Below are positions 33,731 to 42,027 of a stretch of 64,000 nucleotides of DNA, in pieces. The stretch lies in NCBI GenBank assembly GCA_009711785.1, contig VENA01000049.1, forward strand, positions 1 to 64,000, read 5' to 3'. Position 1 is the first letter of the stretch, and each line of letters starts with the position of its first letter. This DNA is from Bacillota bacterium. GTDB lineage: Bacteria > Bacillota > Clostridia > Tissierellales > MES13. Made by a program: the position numbers and the translations under genes. The notes under the pieces were generated by a model. The model was not told the DNA's origin. It made no database searches and saw only the letters and a program-made list of their open reading frames with translations.

Positions 33731-36116
33731 AGAAAAAAGAAAAGGTATATTAAAATATGATGGCCTATTAACGATTTCTACAGGTAGAAGTAGAAAAGAA
33801 CTTAATTGGAAAAACAGAGAAATTCTTTGGTCAGATTTGGTTCATAAATTAAGTCATACAATAAGAACTAGTGAAACCTATGAGGAATATAAAAAACTTC
33901 CTAAGAGTCAACAGGATGAAATAAAAGATGTCGGCGGTTTTGTTGGAGGAATACTAAAGGGGGGAAGACGAAAATCAGATAGTGTAGTTTGGAGACAACT
34001 TGTAACTCTTGATGCTGACTTTGTTAAGGGGGATTTATGGGCAGGTGTAGAAACAATGTTTGGATTTGCCTGTTCTATGTATTCTACTCATAAACATAAA
34101 TCAAGTGCACCAAGACTTAGATTAATTATTCCCTTAAAAAGAGCAGTAACACCGGATGAATATCAAGCAATAGCAAGAAGAATTGCAGCAGATTTAGGAA
34201 TTGATTTCTTTGATGATACTACCTATCAACCTCAGAGACTTATGTATTGGCCATCTACAGCCTCTGATGGAGAATTTATTTTTAAGGTATTGGATGAAGA
34301 ATGGTTAAATCCAGATGACATATTAAAAAGATATCCGGATTGGACTGATTCTTCATATTGGCCAGAAAGTTCAAGAACTCAAAGTAAAAGAAAAAGATTA
34401 GCCGATAAACAAGGAGATCCAAGGGAAAAATCAGGAGTTGTGGGAGCTTTTTGTAGAACTTATTCAGTAGTAGATGCAATTGATAAGTTTTTAAAGGATG
34501 TTTACACACCTTGTGAAGAACAAAATAGATATACTTACACAGCTGGAAGTTCAGCTGGAGGTCTTATTATATATGGGAATGGAGATTTTGTTTACTCCCA
34601 TCATGGAACAGATCCTATAGGGGGAAGACTTTGTAATGCTTTTGATCTTGTAAGGATTCACAAGTTTCAAGAGTTAGATGAATTAGCTAAGGAAGGTACA
34701 CCAGTTAACAAACTTCCCTCGTATAAAGCTATGGTAGAGTTGGCATTATCAGATAATGACGTGAAAATGACAATGGGAAAAGAACAACTTAACTTAGCAG
34801 TACAAGATTTTAATGAAGAAGATATGGGATGGCTTGTGGAACTCACAAGGGATCAGAAAGGCAATATTGTATCTAGTGCAACTAATGTTATTTTAATATT
34901 AGAAAATGATCCATGTTTAAAGGATAGAATTGCTATTAATGATTTTATCCATAGGGTTTCAATAAAATCTAGTTTACCATGGAGAGGTTTAGATAGAGGA
35001 GAATATTGGACTGATTCTGATGATGCCAGTCTTAGAAATTACCTTTTTGCTACATATGGCATTAAAGGAGCAAATGTTATTAGTGATGCTTGGAGTGAGG
35101 TTGCTGTAAAAAATGCTTTTCATCCCATTAAAGAATATTTAGATGGTCTTGTTTGGGACGGTAAAGAAAGAATAGAAACTTTAATGATTGATTACCTTGG
35201 AGCTGAAGATAACGAATGTGTGAGAGCTTTTACTAGAAAGATATTTGTTACAGCAGTAACCAGAATTTATAGGCCTGGTGAGAAATTTGATTATTGTGTA
35301 GTTTTAATTGGACCACAAGGAATAGGCAAAAGTTATATCATAAAAAGAATAGGTAAAGAGTGGCACTCAGATTCATTAATTACTGTAAAGGGTAAAGAAG
35401 CTTATGAACAATTACAGGGTGCTTGGATTTTAGAAATGGCTGAGTTGACTGCCACTAAAAAGGTAGATGTTGAAGCTGTAAAGCATTTTATAAGCAAATC
35501 AGAGGACACTTTTAGAGTAGCCTACGGTAGGCATAATGAAACTTTCAAAAGACAATGTGTGTTCTTTGGAACTACTAATGATTATGACTTTTTAAATGAT
35601 CCAACAGGAAATAGAAGGTTTTTACCTATAACAGTTGATGGTAGTGGTACTAAAAGTTTATGGAAGGATTTGACTGATGAAGAAGTGGACCAGGTTTGGG
35701 CTGAAGCTAAGACCTATTTTGAAAAGGAAGAGAGTTTAGCTTTAGGAAAAGATATTGAGCTTAGAGCAAATGAACTACAAAAGGCCCATACCCAGGAGAA
35801 CCCTATAGCCCAAACTATTAGACTTTATTTAGAAACACCTGTACCGGTTAAGTGGTATGAGATGGATATTAGTGAGCGAAGAATTTACCTTCATATGTCA
35901 GATAGCAAAAATCAGTCAAAGGATACTATCAAGCTTGATAAGGTGTGTGCTCAAATGGTATGGGAGGAATGTTTCCAAAAAGATATCTCTACCATGACAA
36001 GATATGATGCTAAGGAGATTAATACCATTATTCAAAACACTTCTGGGTGGAAAAGGATCAGTTCTGTTAGGTTCGATAAAACTTATGGAACTCAAAGAGG
36101 CTTTAGAAGAATTTAA
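33717..36116 (+). CDS. VapE-family replication protein (primase/helicase)
   Basis: This is a protein of about 799 residues. The N-terminal half resembles a primase domain (WRQLVTLDADFVKGD, then SAPRLRLIIPLKRAVTPDEYQAIARRIAAD and FDDTTYQPQRLMYWP). The C-terminal half is a virulence-associated E helicase-like ATPase with Walker A GPQGIGKSY, MAELTATKKVD and the arginine region DPTGNRRFLPI. ATG 33717 is nine bases from GGGAAGG; TTG 33708 is too close to it. It probably primes and unwinds at the phage origin, which may be the iteron region immediately downstream. Confidence 0.9.
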   Translation: MIEPKEKRKGILKYDGLLTISTGRSRKELNWKNREILWSDLVHKLSHTIRTSETYEEYKKLPKSQQDEIKDVGGFVGGILKGGRRKSDSVVWRQLVTLDADFVKGDLWAGVETMFGFACSMYSTHKHKSSAPRLRLIIPLKRAVTPDEYQAIARRIAADLGIDFFDDTTYQPQRLMYWPSTASDGEFIFKVLDEEWLNPDDILKRYPDWTDSSYWPESSRTQSKRKRLADKQGDPREKSGVVGAFCRTYSVVDAIDKFLKDVYTPCEEQNRYTYTAGSSAGGLIIYGNGDFVYSHHGTDPIGGRLCNAFDLVRIHKFQELDELAKEGTPVNKLPSYKAMVELALSDNDVKMTMGKEQLNLAVQDFNEEDMGWLVELTRDQKGNIVSSATNVILILENDPCLKDRIAINDFIHRVSIKSSLPWRGLDRGEYWTDSDDASLRNYLFATYGIKGANVISDAWSEVAVKNAFHPIKEYLDGLVWDGKERIETLMIDYLGAEDNECVRAFTRKIFVTAVTRIYRPGEKFDYCVVLIGPQGIGKSYIIKRIGKEWHSDSLITVKGKEAYEQLQGAWILEMAELTATKKVDVEAVKHFISKSEDTFRVAYGRHNETFKRQCVFFGTTNDYDFLNDPTGNRRFLPITVDGSGTKSLWKDLTDEEVDQVWAEAKTYFEKEESLALGKDIELRANELQKAHTQENPIAQTIRLYLETPVPVKWYEMDISERRIYLHMSDSKNQSKDTIKLDKVCAQMVWEECFQKDISTMTRYDAKEINTIIQNTSGWKRISSVRFDKTYGTQRGFRRI

Positions 36117-36117
36117 A

Positions 36118-36352
36118 TGTAAACTTGTAAACTATATAAAAAATTTAAAGTTTACAGTGAAACCTTTGCCATTACTATTATATATACTATGTATGCTTTG
36201 TAAACAATATTATCTATATATATAAGAATAGAGATATATATAGATAATATATATCCTATAATACGTATATAAGTAGAGGTAACTGATTTTAATGCTTACA
36301 AGACTACAAAACATTTAGCAATGGCTAAAAATGAAGGGTTAACGCTGTAAAC
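36118..36352. repeat. Iteron cluster and AT-rich hairpin, candidate phage replication origin
   Basis: TGTAAAC occurs at 36118, 36126, 36199 and 36346, and inverted (GTTTACA) at 36150. A long AT hairpin, TATCTATATATAT / ATATATATAGATA (36211-36223/36234-36246), lies between them. Repeated short binding sites plus an AT-rich melting zone next to the primase gene are the usual ingredients of a replication origin. Confidence 0.5.
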
Positions 36353-36375
36353 TATTTGAATAGTGGTGAAAGTAA

Positions 36376-36657
36376 ATGAGAAGTGAAAAGCAAATTGAGA
36401 AGAGATTGAGAAAAGAAATTATAAAAATGGGTGGCTTGGCATTAAAGTTTGTTTCTCCAGGAATAGCAGGTGTGCCAGATAGAATAATACTTCTACCGAT
36501 TGGTAATGCACTATTTGTAGAATTGAAAGCACCAGGTAAGAAGCTTAGACCATTACAAATAAAAAGAAAAAAAGAATTAGAGGCTCTAGGTTTTAAGGTT
36601 TATGTTATAGATTCTTATAAGGGAATAGGAGATTTAATTAAGGAAGTGGAGATATGA
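36376..36657 (+). CDS. VRR-NUC domain nuclease
   Basis: The 93-residue protein is a stand-alone VRR-NUC (PD-(D/E)XK superfamily) domain. GIAGVPDRIILLP contains the PD pair, LFVELKAPGKKLRPLQ the ExK, and the C-terminal QIKRKKELEALGFKVYVID is typical. In phages such proteins are Holliday-junction or structure-specific nucleases linked to replication. It overlaps the helicase gene by four bases (ATGA). Confidence 0.92.
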   Translation: MRSEKQIEKRLRKEIIKMGGLALKFVSPGIAGVPDRIILLPIGNALFVELKAPGKKLRPLQIKRKKELEALGFKVYVIDSYKGIGDLIKEVEI

Positions 36658-38027
36658 TTTATAAGCCTTATGGTTATCAGGAATATGCTACTCAATGGAT
36701 TTTAGATAAAGATAAATCAGGACTTTTAATAGATATGGGATTAGGTAAAAGTGTTATTACTCTAACAGCAATAGCAGAACTTATGCATGATAGGTTTGAC
36801 ATAACGAAAGTGTTAGTAATAGCACCTCTTAAAGTAGCAGAGAGTACGTGGGATGGAGAGATAAAAAAGTGGAATCATTTAAATTATTTGAAAATCTCAA
36901 AAGTCTTGGGTAAAGAAAAGGATAGGATTACTGCATTAAATACTCAAGCTGATATTTATGTAATAAACAGAGAAAATGTTAGTTGGTTAGTTAATAAGTT
37001 TAAGAACAACTGGCCTTTTGATATGGTTGTGATTGATGAATTATCAAGCTTCAAATCTCCAAAGGCACAGAGGTTTAAATCTTTAAAGAAAGTGAGACCT
37101 TTAATAAGAAGAATAGTTGGTCTTACTGGAACACCAGCACCTAATGGTCTTATAGATTTGTGGCCTCAGATTTATCTTTTAGATGGAGGAGAAAGATTAG
37201 GTAAAACTATAACAGGATATAGAGAAAGATATTTCAATCCAGATAAAAGGAATCAAACAGTAATTTTTAGTTGGAAACTGAAAGATGATGCTGAAAAAGC
37301 TATTTATGAGAAGCTTTCAGACATTTGCGTTAGTATGAAAGCAGAAGATTACTTAAATATACCAAAGAGAATAGATAATATAGTGTCTATTAAGCTAACA
37401 GAAGCTTCAAAGAAAAAGTATGAAAAGCTAGAAAAAGACTTATTACTACCCTTATCAGACACAGATGTAGTAGCAAACACTGCAGCAGTTCTAACGAATA
37501 AATTACTCCAGATATCAAACGGAGCTGTATATGATGAAAATAGAGAGGTAAAAGAAATTCATAAAGAAAAGCTTAAAGCCCTTGAAGATGTAATAGAAGC
37601 AGCTAATGGAAAATCAGTATTAATATTTTATTCTTACAAACATGATTTAAACAGAATAAAGAATTATTTTAAAAGTAAAAACTGTAGAGAGTTAAAAACA
37701 CCAAAGGATATAGAGAGTTGGAATAAAGGGGAAATTTCAATTTTGTTAGCTCATCCAGCTTCAGCAGGACATGGATTAAATCTTCAAGCTGGAGGAAATA
37801 TTATTATTTGGTTTGGACTCACTTGGAGTTTAGAACTATATCAACAAGCTAATGCAAGACTTCATAGACAAGGGCAAAAGGAAAATGTGATTATTCATCA
37901 TTTAGTAGCTAAAGATACCATGGATGAAGATGTAATGAAAGTTTTAAAGAATAAAGAAGTAGGACAAGAAGCATTACTTAAAGCAGTTAAGGCTAGGATT
38001 AATAAATTAGGGGGAATGAAGCAATGA
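36654..38027 (+). CDS. SNF2-family DNA helicase
   Basis: The 457-residue superfamily 2 helicase has Walker A LIDMGLGKSV (Lys32), motif II VVIDELSSFK (DEL variant), motif III VGLTGTPAPNG, motif V LLAHPASAGHGLNLQAG and motif VI QQANARLHRQGQ. It is very common in phages next to VRR-NUC genes and probably remodels replication or recombination intermediates. It shares four bases with the genes on both sides, so the three are translationally coupled. Confidence 0.95.
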   Translation: MIYKPYGYQEYATQWILDKDKSGLLIDMGLGKSVITLTAIAELMHDRFDITKVLVIAPLKVAESTWDGEIKKWNHLNYLKISKVLGKEKDRITALNTQADIYVINRENVSWLVNKFKNNWPFDMVVIDELSSFKSPKAQRFKSLKKVRPLIRRIVGLTGTPAPNGLIDLWPQIYLLDGGERLGKTITGYRERYFNPDKRNQTVIFSWKLKDDAEKAIYEKLSDICVSMKAEDYLNIPKRIDNIVSIKLTEASKKKYEKLEKDLLLPLSDTDVVANTAAVLTNKLLQISNGAVYDENREVKEIHKEKLKALEDVIEAANGKSVLIFYSYKHDLNRIKNYFKSKNCRELKTPKDIESWNKGEISILLAHPASAGHGLNLQAGGNIIIWFGLTWSLELYQQANARLHRQGQKENVIIHHLVAKDTMDEDVMKVLKNKEVGQEALLKAVKARINKLGGMKQ

Positions 38028-38470
38028 ATGCAAAGGAGTATTTAACTCAAGCATTTAAACTTGATGAAAGAATTAACTGTAAGATAGAACAAGCATCTTC
38101 ACTTAGGGACCTTGCATGTAAAGTTACAGCAAGTATAAATGATGATAGAATAAGCGGTACTAAACAAAAGAGTCCGATGGAAAATGCAATAGTAAAATTA
38201 GTGGATTTGGAACGAGAAATTGATAAAGATATTGATGAGCTGATAGATTTAAAACGTGAAATTATTAATATTATAAACTTAGTGAAAAATCAGAATTATA
38301 GATTAATACTTGAGTTAAGGTATATTAACGGTAAAACTTGGGACGATATAGCTACTAAAATGCAATATGATTTAAGATGGATTTATAGATTACATGGTAG
38401 AGCATTAAGGGAAATAGATAAAAATATAAAGAAGCCATTAAAAGACACAAAACAATCTGATATAATTTAA
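38024..38470 (+). CDS. DUF1492/ArpU-type late transcription regulator
   Basis: The 148-residue helical protein ends in a sigma-70 region 4-like helix-turn-helix (ILELRYINGKTWDDIATKMQYDLRWIYRLHGRALREI). This is the ArpU/RinA/DUF1492 type that activates late gene expression in many Gram-positive phages. It is the last gene of the replication block, just before the packaging region, the usual place for such a regulator. It might recognise the repeated upstream elements at 39572, 41969, 42893 and 63344 (inference). Confidence 0.82.
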   Translation: MNAKEYLTQAFKLDERINCKIEQASSLRDLACKVTASINDDRISGTKQKSPMENAIVKLVDLEREIDKDIDELIDLKREIINIINLVKNQNYRLILELRYINGKTWDDIATKMQYDLRWIYRLHGRALREIDKNIKKPLKDTKQSDII

Positions 38471-38616
38471 AATGTAAAGGTATAGATAATATCATGAAGA
38501 ATAAAAAAATAGCGTAGAATAGTCTAGATTACATAAGTGCAATGAACTTCTAGACAACACGCCATTAAAATGCACATAACTACCATGATATACTGTAAAG
38601 TGTAGAAATATGAACT

Positions 38617-38648
38617 AACCCTAAGAGTTAAGTCTCTCAGGGTTTTTC
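38617..38648 (+). terminator. Intrinsic terminator ending the early region
   Basis: AACCCT-AAGAG pairs with CTCT-C-AGGGTT, followed by TTTT; it separates the replication genes from the convergent membrane gene at 38659. Confidence 0.7.
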
Positions 38649-38658
38649 TATGCCTTTT

Positions 38659-39015
38659 TTATAATAAAACTAAGAATACTAAAGTTGATAACCATATTAA
38701 GTGAAAAATATTGATTGTGAGATAAAAAATAGTCATGATATTAATTAGAACATTTGAAACCTTAAGCTGATGATTATTAGCTTTTTTTAATCTTATAGTT
38801 AAGTACATTAGTAAAATAGCTGGTAGTATTATTTTAAATATGAAGCTTTTTAATGGACTCTGTACTATATTTACCATAAAAGGATTTGCCTCTAAACAGA
38901 AACCAGAGTTTAGAAGTATTAGGGTGAAAACTATATCAGTAGCATTAAGTATGAAAAGAAGTAAGATTTTATTTAATATGTTTTCATAAGAATAGTTTTT
39001 TAATAAAGTAATCAC
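38659..39015 (-). CDS. DUF5658-like small membrane protein, only minus-strand prophage gene
   Basis: The 118-residue protein has four hydrophobic helices and the pattern LNATDIVFTLILLNSGFCLEANPFM, as in DUF5658 membrane proteins. I take GTG 39015 as start because GGAGGTGATAAA precedes it; the longer frame to 39054 has no ribosome site. It runs against the whole prophage and is an extra gene rather than part of the replication or packaging modules. Possibly it is expressed in the lysogen; function unknown. Confidence 0.7.
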   Translation of the reverse strand: MITLLKNYSYENILNKILLLFILNATDIVFTLILLNSGFCLEANPFMVNIVQSPLKSFIFKIILPAILLMYLTIRLKKANNHQLKVSNVLINIMTIFYLTINIFHLIWLSTLVFLVLL

Positions 39016-39096
39016 TTTATCACCTCCACAGAAGGAGTATGTCCTAGTTAACAAAAGATAAACGCATATTTATTATGAAATAAATGGAGGAAGGTT

Positions 39097-39228
39097 ATGA
39101 GAAAATGCAAGAAATGTATCTGGGGAACATGGGCTACTGAAACAAAAGTAGTTTGCATGTTCCCTAATTGTTTTATAGATAAATTAAAGGATGATAAAAA
39201 TGCCAAGAAAACCACTCAAACCATGTAG
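39097..39228 (+). CDS. 43-residue cysteine-rich protein, unknown function
   Basis: ATG 39097 follows TGGAGGAAGG. The product has four cysteines in two pairs (MRKCKKCIWGTW, then VVCMFPNC), suggesting a small zinc ribbon. It overlaps the HNH gene by 29 bases in another frame, ending at TAG 39228. The strong ribosome site and zinc-knuckle pattern support it as a real gene of the packaging region. Confidence 0.65.
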   Translation: MRKCKKCIWGTWATETKVVCMFPNCFIDKLKDDKNAKKTTQTM

Positions 39229-39553
39229 ACATCCAGGATGTCCTGAACTAACAGAAGATAAGTATTGTAATAATCATAAGAATTTATATATTAATAAACG
39301 TGAAACTGCAAGCAAACGAGGCTATGACAGTAGATGGAGGAAAGCAAGGAGCAAATATTTAAAAGGAAATCCTCTGTGTATCCACTGTAAAGAAAAAGGA
39401 AAATTGACAAGAGCTACAGTAGTAGATCACATAGAACCTCATAGAGGAGATAGAACTCTATTTTGGGATGAAAGTAACTGGCAACCTCTTTGTAAGAAAT
39501 GTCATGATAAAAAAACTATGACAGAGGATAGATATAAGGAGTACAGATATTAA
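39200..39553 (+). CDS. HNH endonuclease, packaging-associated
   Basis: The 117-residue protein has start ATG 39200, nine bases after AAAGG (the in-frame ATG 39191 is too close). It contains the N-terminal zinc ligands CRHPGCPELTEDKYCNNH, then WRKARSKYLKGNPLCIHCKEKGKLTRATVVDHIEPHRGD with the HNH core, and WQPLCKKCHDKKT. HNH proteins of this type are encoded beside cos-phage terminases and are needed for DNA cleavage by terminase. A GC-rich cos-like island lies 400 bases downstream. Confidence 0.93.
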   Translation: MPRKPLKPCRHPGCPELTEDKYCNNHKNLYINKRETASKRGYDSRWRKARSKYLKGNPLCIHCKEKGKLTRATVVDHIEPHRGDRTLFWDESNWQPLCKKCHDKKTMTEDRYKEYRY

Positions 39554-39571
39554 TAGCACATCCCATTATTA

Positions 39572-39627
39572 TGTTTTATTTTTGCTTATTTGGTTATAAT
39601 GAGTAGTAACAAAATAAAACAGGAGGG
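39572..39627 (+). promoter_or_regulatory. Repeated upstream element, copy C
   Basis: TGTTTTATTTT (39572-39582) is complementary to AAAATAAAACA (39611-39621), which runs directly into GGAGGG. Between them lie TATAAT (39595-39600) and GAGTAGTAACAAAA, also seen in the other copies. This copy has the same layout as those at 41969, 42893 and 63344 but different arm sequences. Confidence 0.55.
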
Positions 39628-39633
39628 AAAGTT

Positions 39634-39927
39634 ATGTCAAATTTATATATGGGATTAAGTAGTATTTCACAGGATGAAGAGTCACTAGATAGTTTTCTTA
39701 ATATACTTGAAAAGGAAATATCTTTACCAAACATACCAATGAAAACTAAAGGAGGTAAAGTGTTCTGGAATACTATGTGCGAAGCAAATGGGTGGAAAAT
39801 TCAACAGAATATGATAACTAAGCACGCTAGAATATTAAATTCTTCCGATGTACGTGTTGCTTGGGGAACTATGGCAGGAATGCTTAAAGCTTTTGATAGA
39901 TATAATGAGTTACAAAATAAATATTAA
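39634..39927 (+). CDS. Phage protein, unknown function
   Basis: The 97-residue protein starts at ATG 39634 after AGGAGGGAAAG. It has an acidic N-terminal helix (MGLSSISQDEESLDSFLNILEKEI) and a C-terminal half rich in aromatic and basic residues (NTMCEANGWKIQQNMITKHARIL). I do not recognise a family. Its upstream region carries the conserved inverted-repeat element, so it may be co-regulated with the genes at 42028 and 42954. Confidence 0.7.
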   Translation: MSNLYMGLSSISQDEESLDSFLNILEKEISLPNIPMKTKGGKVFWNTMCEANGWKIQQNMITKHARILNSSDVRVAWGTMAGMLKAFDRYNELQNKY

Positions 39928-39954
39928 CATCTAATTAGTACTGCAATAACATAT

Positions 39955-40050
39955 ATGGGGTGGGTAGGGGACTATAAATCTCTAAATATATAGCAGTACA
40001 GGACCGCCGCCCCCTTTCGTGTGTAATTTCGCATAATTGAACGAGGGGGT
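39955..40050. other. GC-rich island, candidate cos (packaging) site
   Basis: In otherwise AT-rich DNA this stretch contains GGGGTGGGTAGGGGAC, then CAGGACCGCCGCCCCC, TTTCGTGTG and GAACGAGGGGG. It encodes no protein. GC-rich islands of this type lie between HNH and terminase genes in many Firmicute cos phages. Together with the HNH gene this suggests the site cut by terminase. The surrounding 39928-40224 has no gene. Confidence 0.5.
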
Positions 40051-40224
40051 AATACCTTAAAAGTTAAAAAGTATAGTAACATTAGCAAATAAGAGGGTTT
40101 GATATAATCTTAAATTGCGTAAATGTAAAATTTTATAATATCATAAAAATGCGCATAAACCTTGAAGTTATGAGGAGTTCAATCAGTTTAAGAATTTAAG
40201 ACAAAAATAATTAAAAGTGCTTAT

Positions 40225-40260
40225 AAACGTCTATTAAACAATAGTTTTAGGCGTTTTTTT
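40225..40260 (+). terminator. Intrinsic terminator upstream of the HTH/zinc gene
   Basis: AAACGTCTA (40225-40233) pairs with TAGGCGTTT (40248-40256) over a 14-base loop, and the 3' arm runs into TTTTTTT. Confidence 0.7.
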
Positions 40261-40303
40261 AATGTCTTTTTTAATACTAGTTATGCAGAAAGGGGGACAG
40301 CAG

Positions 40304-40744
40304 GTGACAGAACTAGAGAAACAACAAATCAGGGATTTAAGGTTAAAAGGTATGGGATATAAAGCAATTGCTACAGTATTAGGAATAACTAGAGACACAG
40401 TTAGGGGTTATTGCAAACGTAGTGGACTTGATGGAGATGCACGGGTAGTCTTTCTAAATATTGAGGAAAAGAAAAAACAAAATCTATTATGTGCCTGTTG
40501 TAGCAAACCTATCAAACAAAAGAAACGCGGTAGAGCCAGGCGCTTTTGTTCTGATGAATGTCGTAGGAAGTGGTGGAAGGATAATTCCGATAAGCGAAAT
40601 AAAAAAGAAGGAGCTATATATATATTCGACTGCCCTAACTGTGGTAAAGAATTTAGTTCCTATGGAAATAAGAACAGAAAATATTGCAGTCATGACTGTT
40701 ACATAAAATCTAGATTTTGGAGTGATGATGAAGATGGAATTTAA
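40304..40744 (+). CDS. Helix-turn-helix protein with two zinc-finger modules
   Basis: GTG 40304 follows AAAGGGGGAC; earlier in-frame starts overlap the terminator. The 146-residue product has an N-terminal resolvase/sigma-like HTH (KQQIRDLRLKGMGYKAIATVLGITRDTVRGYCKR). Two cysteine modules follow (LCACCSKPIKQ...RRFCSDECRRKWW and FDCPNCGKEFSSYGNKNRKYCSHDCYIKSRFW). Similar proteins are widespread beside phage methylases and terminases in Firmicutes. It probably binds DNA; whether it regulates late genes or marks the packaging site is unknown. It overlaps the methylase start. Confidence 0.8.
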   Translation: MTELEKQQIRDLRLKGMGYKAIATVLGITRDTVRGYCKRSGLDGDARVVFLNIEEKKKQNLLCACCSKPIKQKKRGRARRFCSDECRRKWWKDNSDKRNKKEGAIYIFDCPNCGKEFSSYGNKNRKYCSHDCYIKSRFWSDDEDGI

Positions 40745-41963
40745 GAAACTTAATATAGATAGTTTGATACCTGCTAACTATAATCCGAGAAAGAAACTAA
40801 AACCAGGAGATCCGGAATTTGAAAAAATAAAGAACAGTATTAATGAGTTTGGATATGTAGATCCAGTTATTGTGAACAAAGACTTAACGGTGATAGGTGG
40901 CCACCAAAGAATATCAGTTCTTAAGACTCTAGGATATAAAGAAATTAACTGTGTGGTTATAGGTATAGATAAGACAAAAGAGAAAGCACTAAATATAGCT
41001 CTTAATAAAATATCAGGTGAGTGGAACAAAGAACTCTTAGCAGAACTTATTCAAGACTTACAGAGCTTAGACTATGATGTTTCATTTACTGGTTTTGAAC
41101 CACCGGAAATTGATCACCTTTTTAATGATGTACATGATAAAGATATTACAGAAGATGACTTTGATGTTGAGGAAGAGTTGAAGGAACCAGCTATGACTAA
41201 AAAGGGAGATATGTGGTTACTTGGTCGTCATAGATTGATATGTGGAGATAGCACAGAGCCACAGGTATATAAAAGATTGATGGGTGGTCAAAAGGCAAAC
41301 CTTGTTGTTACAGATCCACCATATAATGTTGCCTATGAAGCTAAGGCTGGCAAAATACAAAATGATAACCTTAAGGATAAAGAGTTTTATAACTTTCTTT
41401 TTCAAGCATTTACTAATATGGCAGAGAGTATGGAAAAGGATGCTTCAATTTATGTATTCCATGCAGATACAGAGGGATTGAATTTTAGAAAGGCATTTAA
41501 AGATGCTGGACTTTATCTATCAGGTGTATGCATTTGGGCTAAACAAAGTTTGGTGTTAGGAAGGAGTCCATATCAATGGAAACATGAGCCCGTTCTTTAT
41601 GGATGGAGAAAGGATGGAAAGCATAATTGGTATGCAGATAGAAAACAAAGTACTATCTGGAATTTCGATAGGCCTTCTAAAAATGAATTCCATCCAACAA
41701 TGAAGCCAGTAGCTCTTTGTGCGTATCCAATACAAAATAGTAGTATGAGTAACTGTATTGTTTTGGACCCCTTCGGAGGAAGTGGTTCTACCCTTATGGC
41801 TTGTGAACAAATAAATCGTATCTGTTATACAATTGAACTTGATGAAAAGTATGCTGATGTTATTGTTAAGAGATATATCGAGCAAGTTGGTTCTGATAGT
41901 GATGTTTTCTTAGTAAGGGGCGGAGAAAAAGTATCCTATAAAGATATCACTATTAATGAATAA
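40728..41963 (+). CDS. ParB-domain DNA methyltransferase (phage orphan methylase)
   Basis: The 411-residue protein has an N-terminal ParB/Srx-like domain (SLIPANYNPRKKLKPGD, then VIGGHQRISVLKTLGY). A methylase follows in which catalytic DPPY (about 196-199, VVTDPPYNVAYEAK) precedes the SAM motif LDPFGGSGSTLMACEQ: the beta-class order of N6-adenine or N4-cytosine enzymes. No restriction partner is adjacent, so it is an orphan methylase, perhaps protecting phage DNA from host restriction. GGAG at 40719 makes ATG 40728 or 40734 the start. Confidence 0.93.
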   Translation: MKMEFKKLNIDSLIPANYNPRKKLKPGDPEFEKIKNSINEFGYVDPVIVNKDLTVIGGHQRISVLKTLGYKEINCVVIGIDKTKEKALNIALNKISGEWNKELLAELIQDLQSLDYDVSFTGFEPPEIDHLFNDVHDKDITEDDFDVEEELKEPAMTKKGDMWLLGRHRLICGDSTEPQVYKRLMGGQKANLVVTDPPYNVAYEAKAGKIQNDNLKDKEFYNFLFQAFTNMAESMEKDASIYVFHADTEGLNFRKAFKDAGLYLSGVCIWAKQSLVLGRSPYQWKHEPVLYGWRKDGKHNWYADRKQSTIWNFDRPSKNEFHPTMKPVALCAYPIQNSSMSNCIVLDPFGGSGSTLMACEQINRICYTIELDEKYADVIVKRYIEQVGSDSDVFLVRGGEKVSYKDITINE

Positions 41964-41968
41964 AAGAC

Positions 41969-42020
41969 TTGCAATTACCTGTGTTTAGAGTGATTAATAG
42001 AGTAACAAAAACACAGGAGG
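41969..42020 (+). promoter_or_regulatory. Repeated upstream element, copy A
   Basis: TTGCAA (41969-41974), 17 bases, GATTAA (41992-41997), then AGAGTAACAAAA. CCTGTGTTT (41978-41986) is perfectly complementary to AAACACAGG (42009-42017), the second arm overlapping the ribosome site AGGAGG. It is nearly identical to copy B over 50 bases, except that changes in one arm are matched in the other. Confidence 0.65.
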
Positions 42021-42027
42021 GATAATA

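Noticed and set aside
36004..36225. A 73-codon plus-strand frame running out of vapE
   Set aside because: It overlaps the vapE 3' end in another frame, then reads through the iteron region; no ribosome site.
38521..38560. GTCTAGA ... TCTAGAC inverted repeat as a recombination site
   Set aside because: Seven bases are too few to support this, and no second copy was found near the recombinase.
39572..39627. Invertible promoter switch flanked by inverted repeats, flipped by the serine recombinase
   Set aside because: The repeats are only 40-60 bases apart overall, the arms differ between copies, and one arm merges with the ribosome site, which inversion would disrupt.
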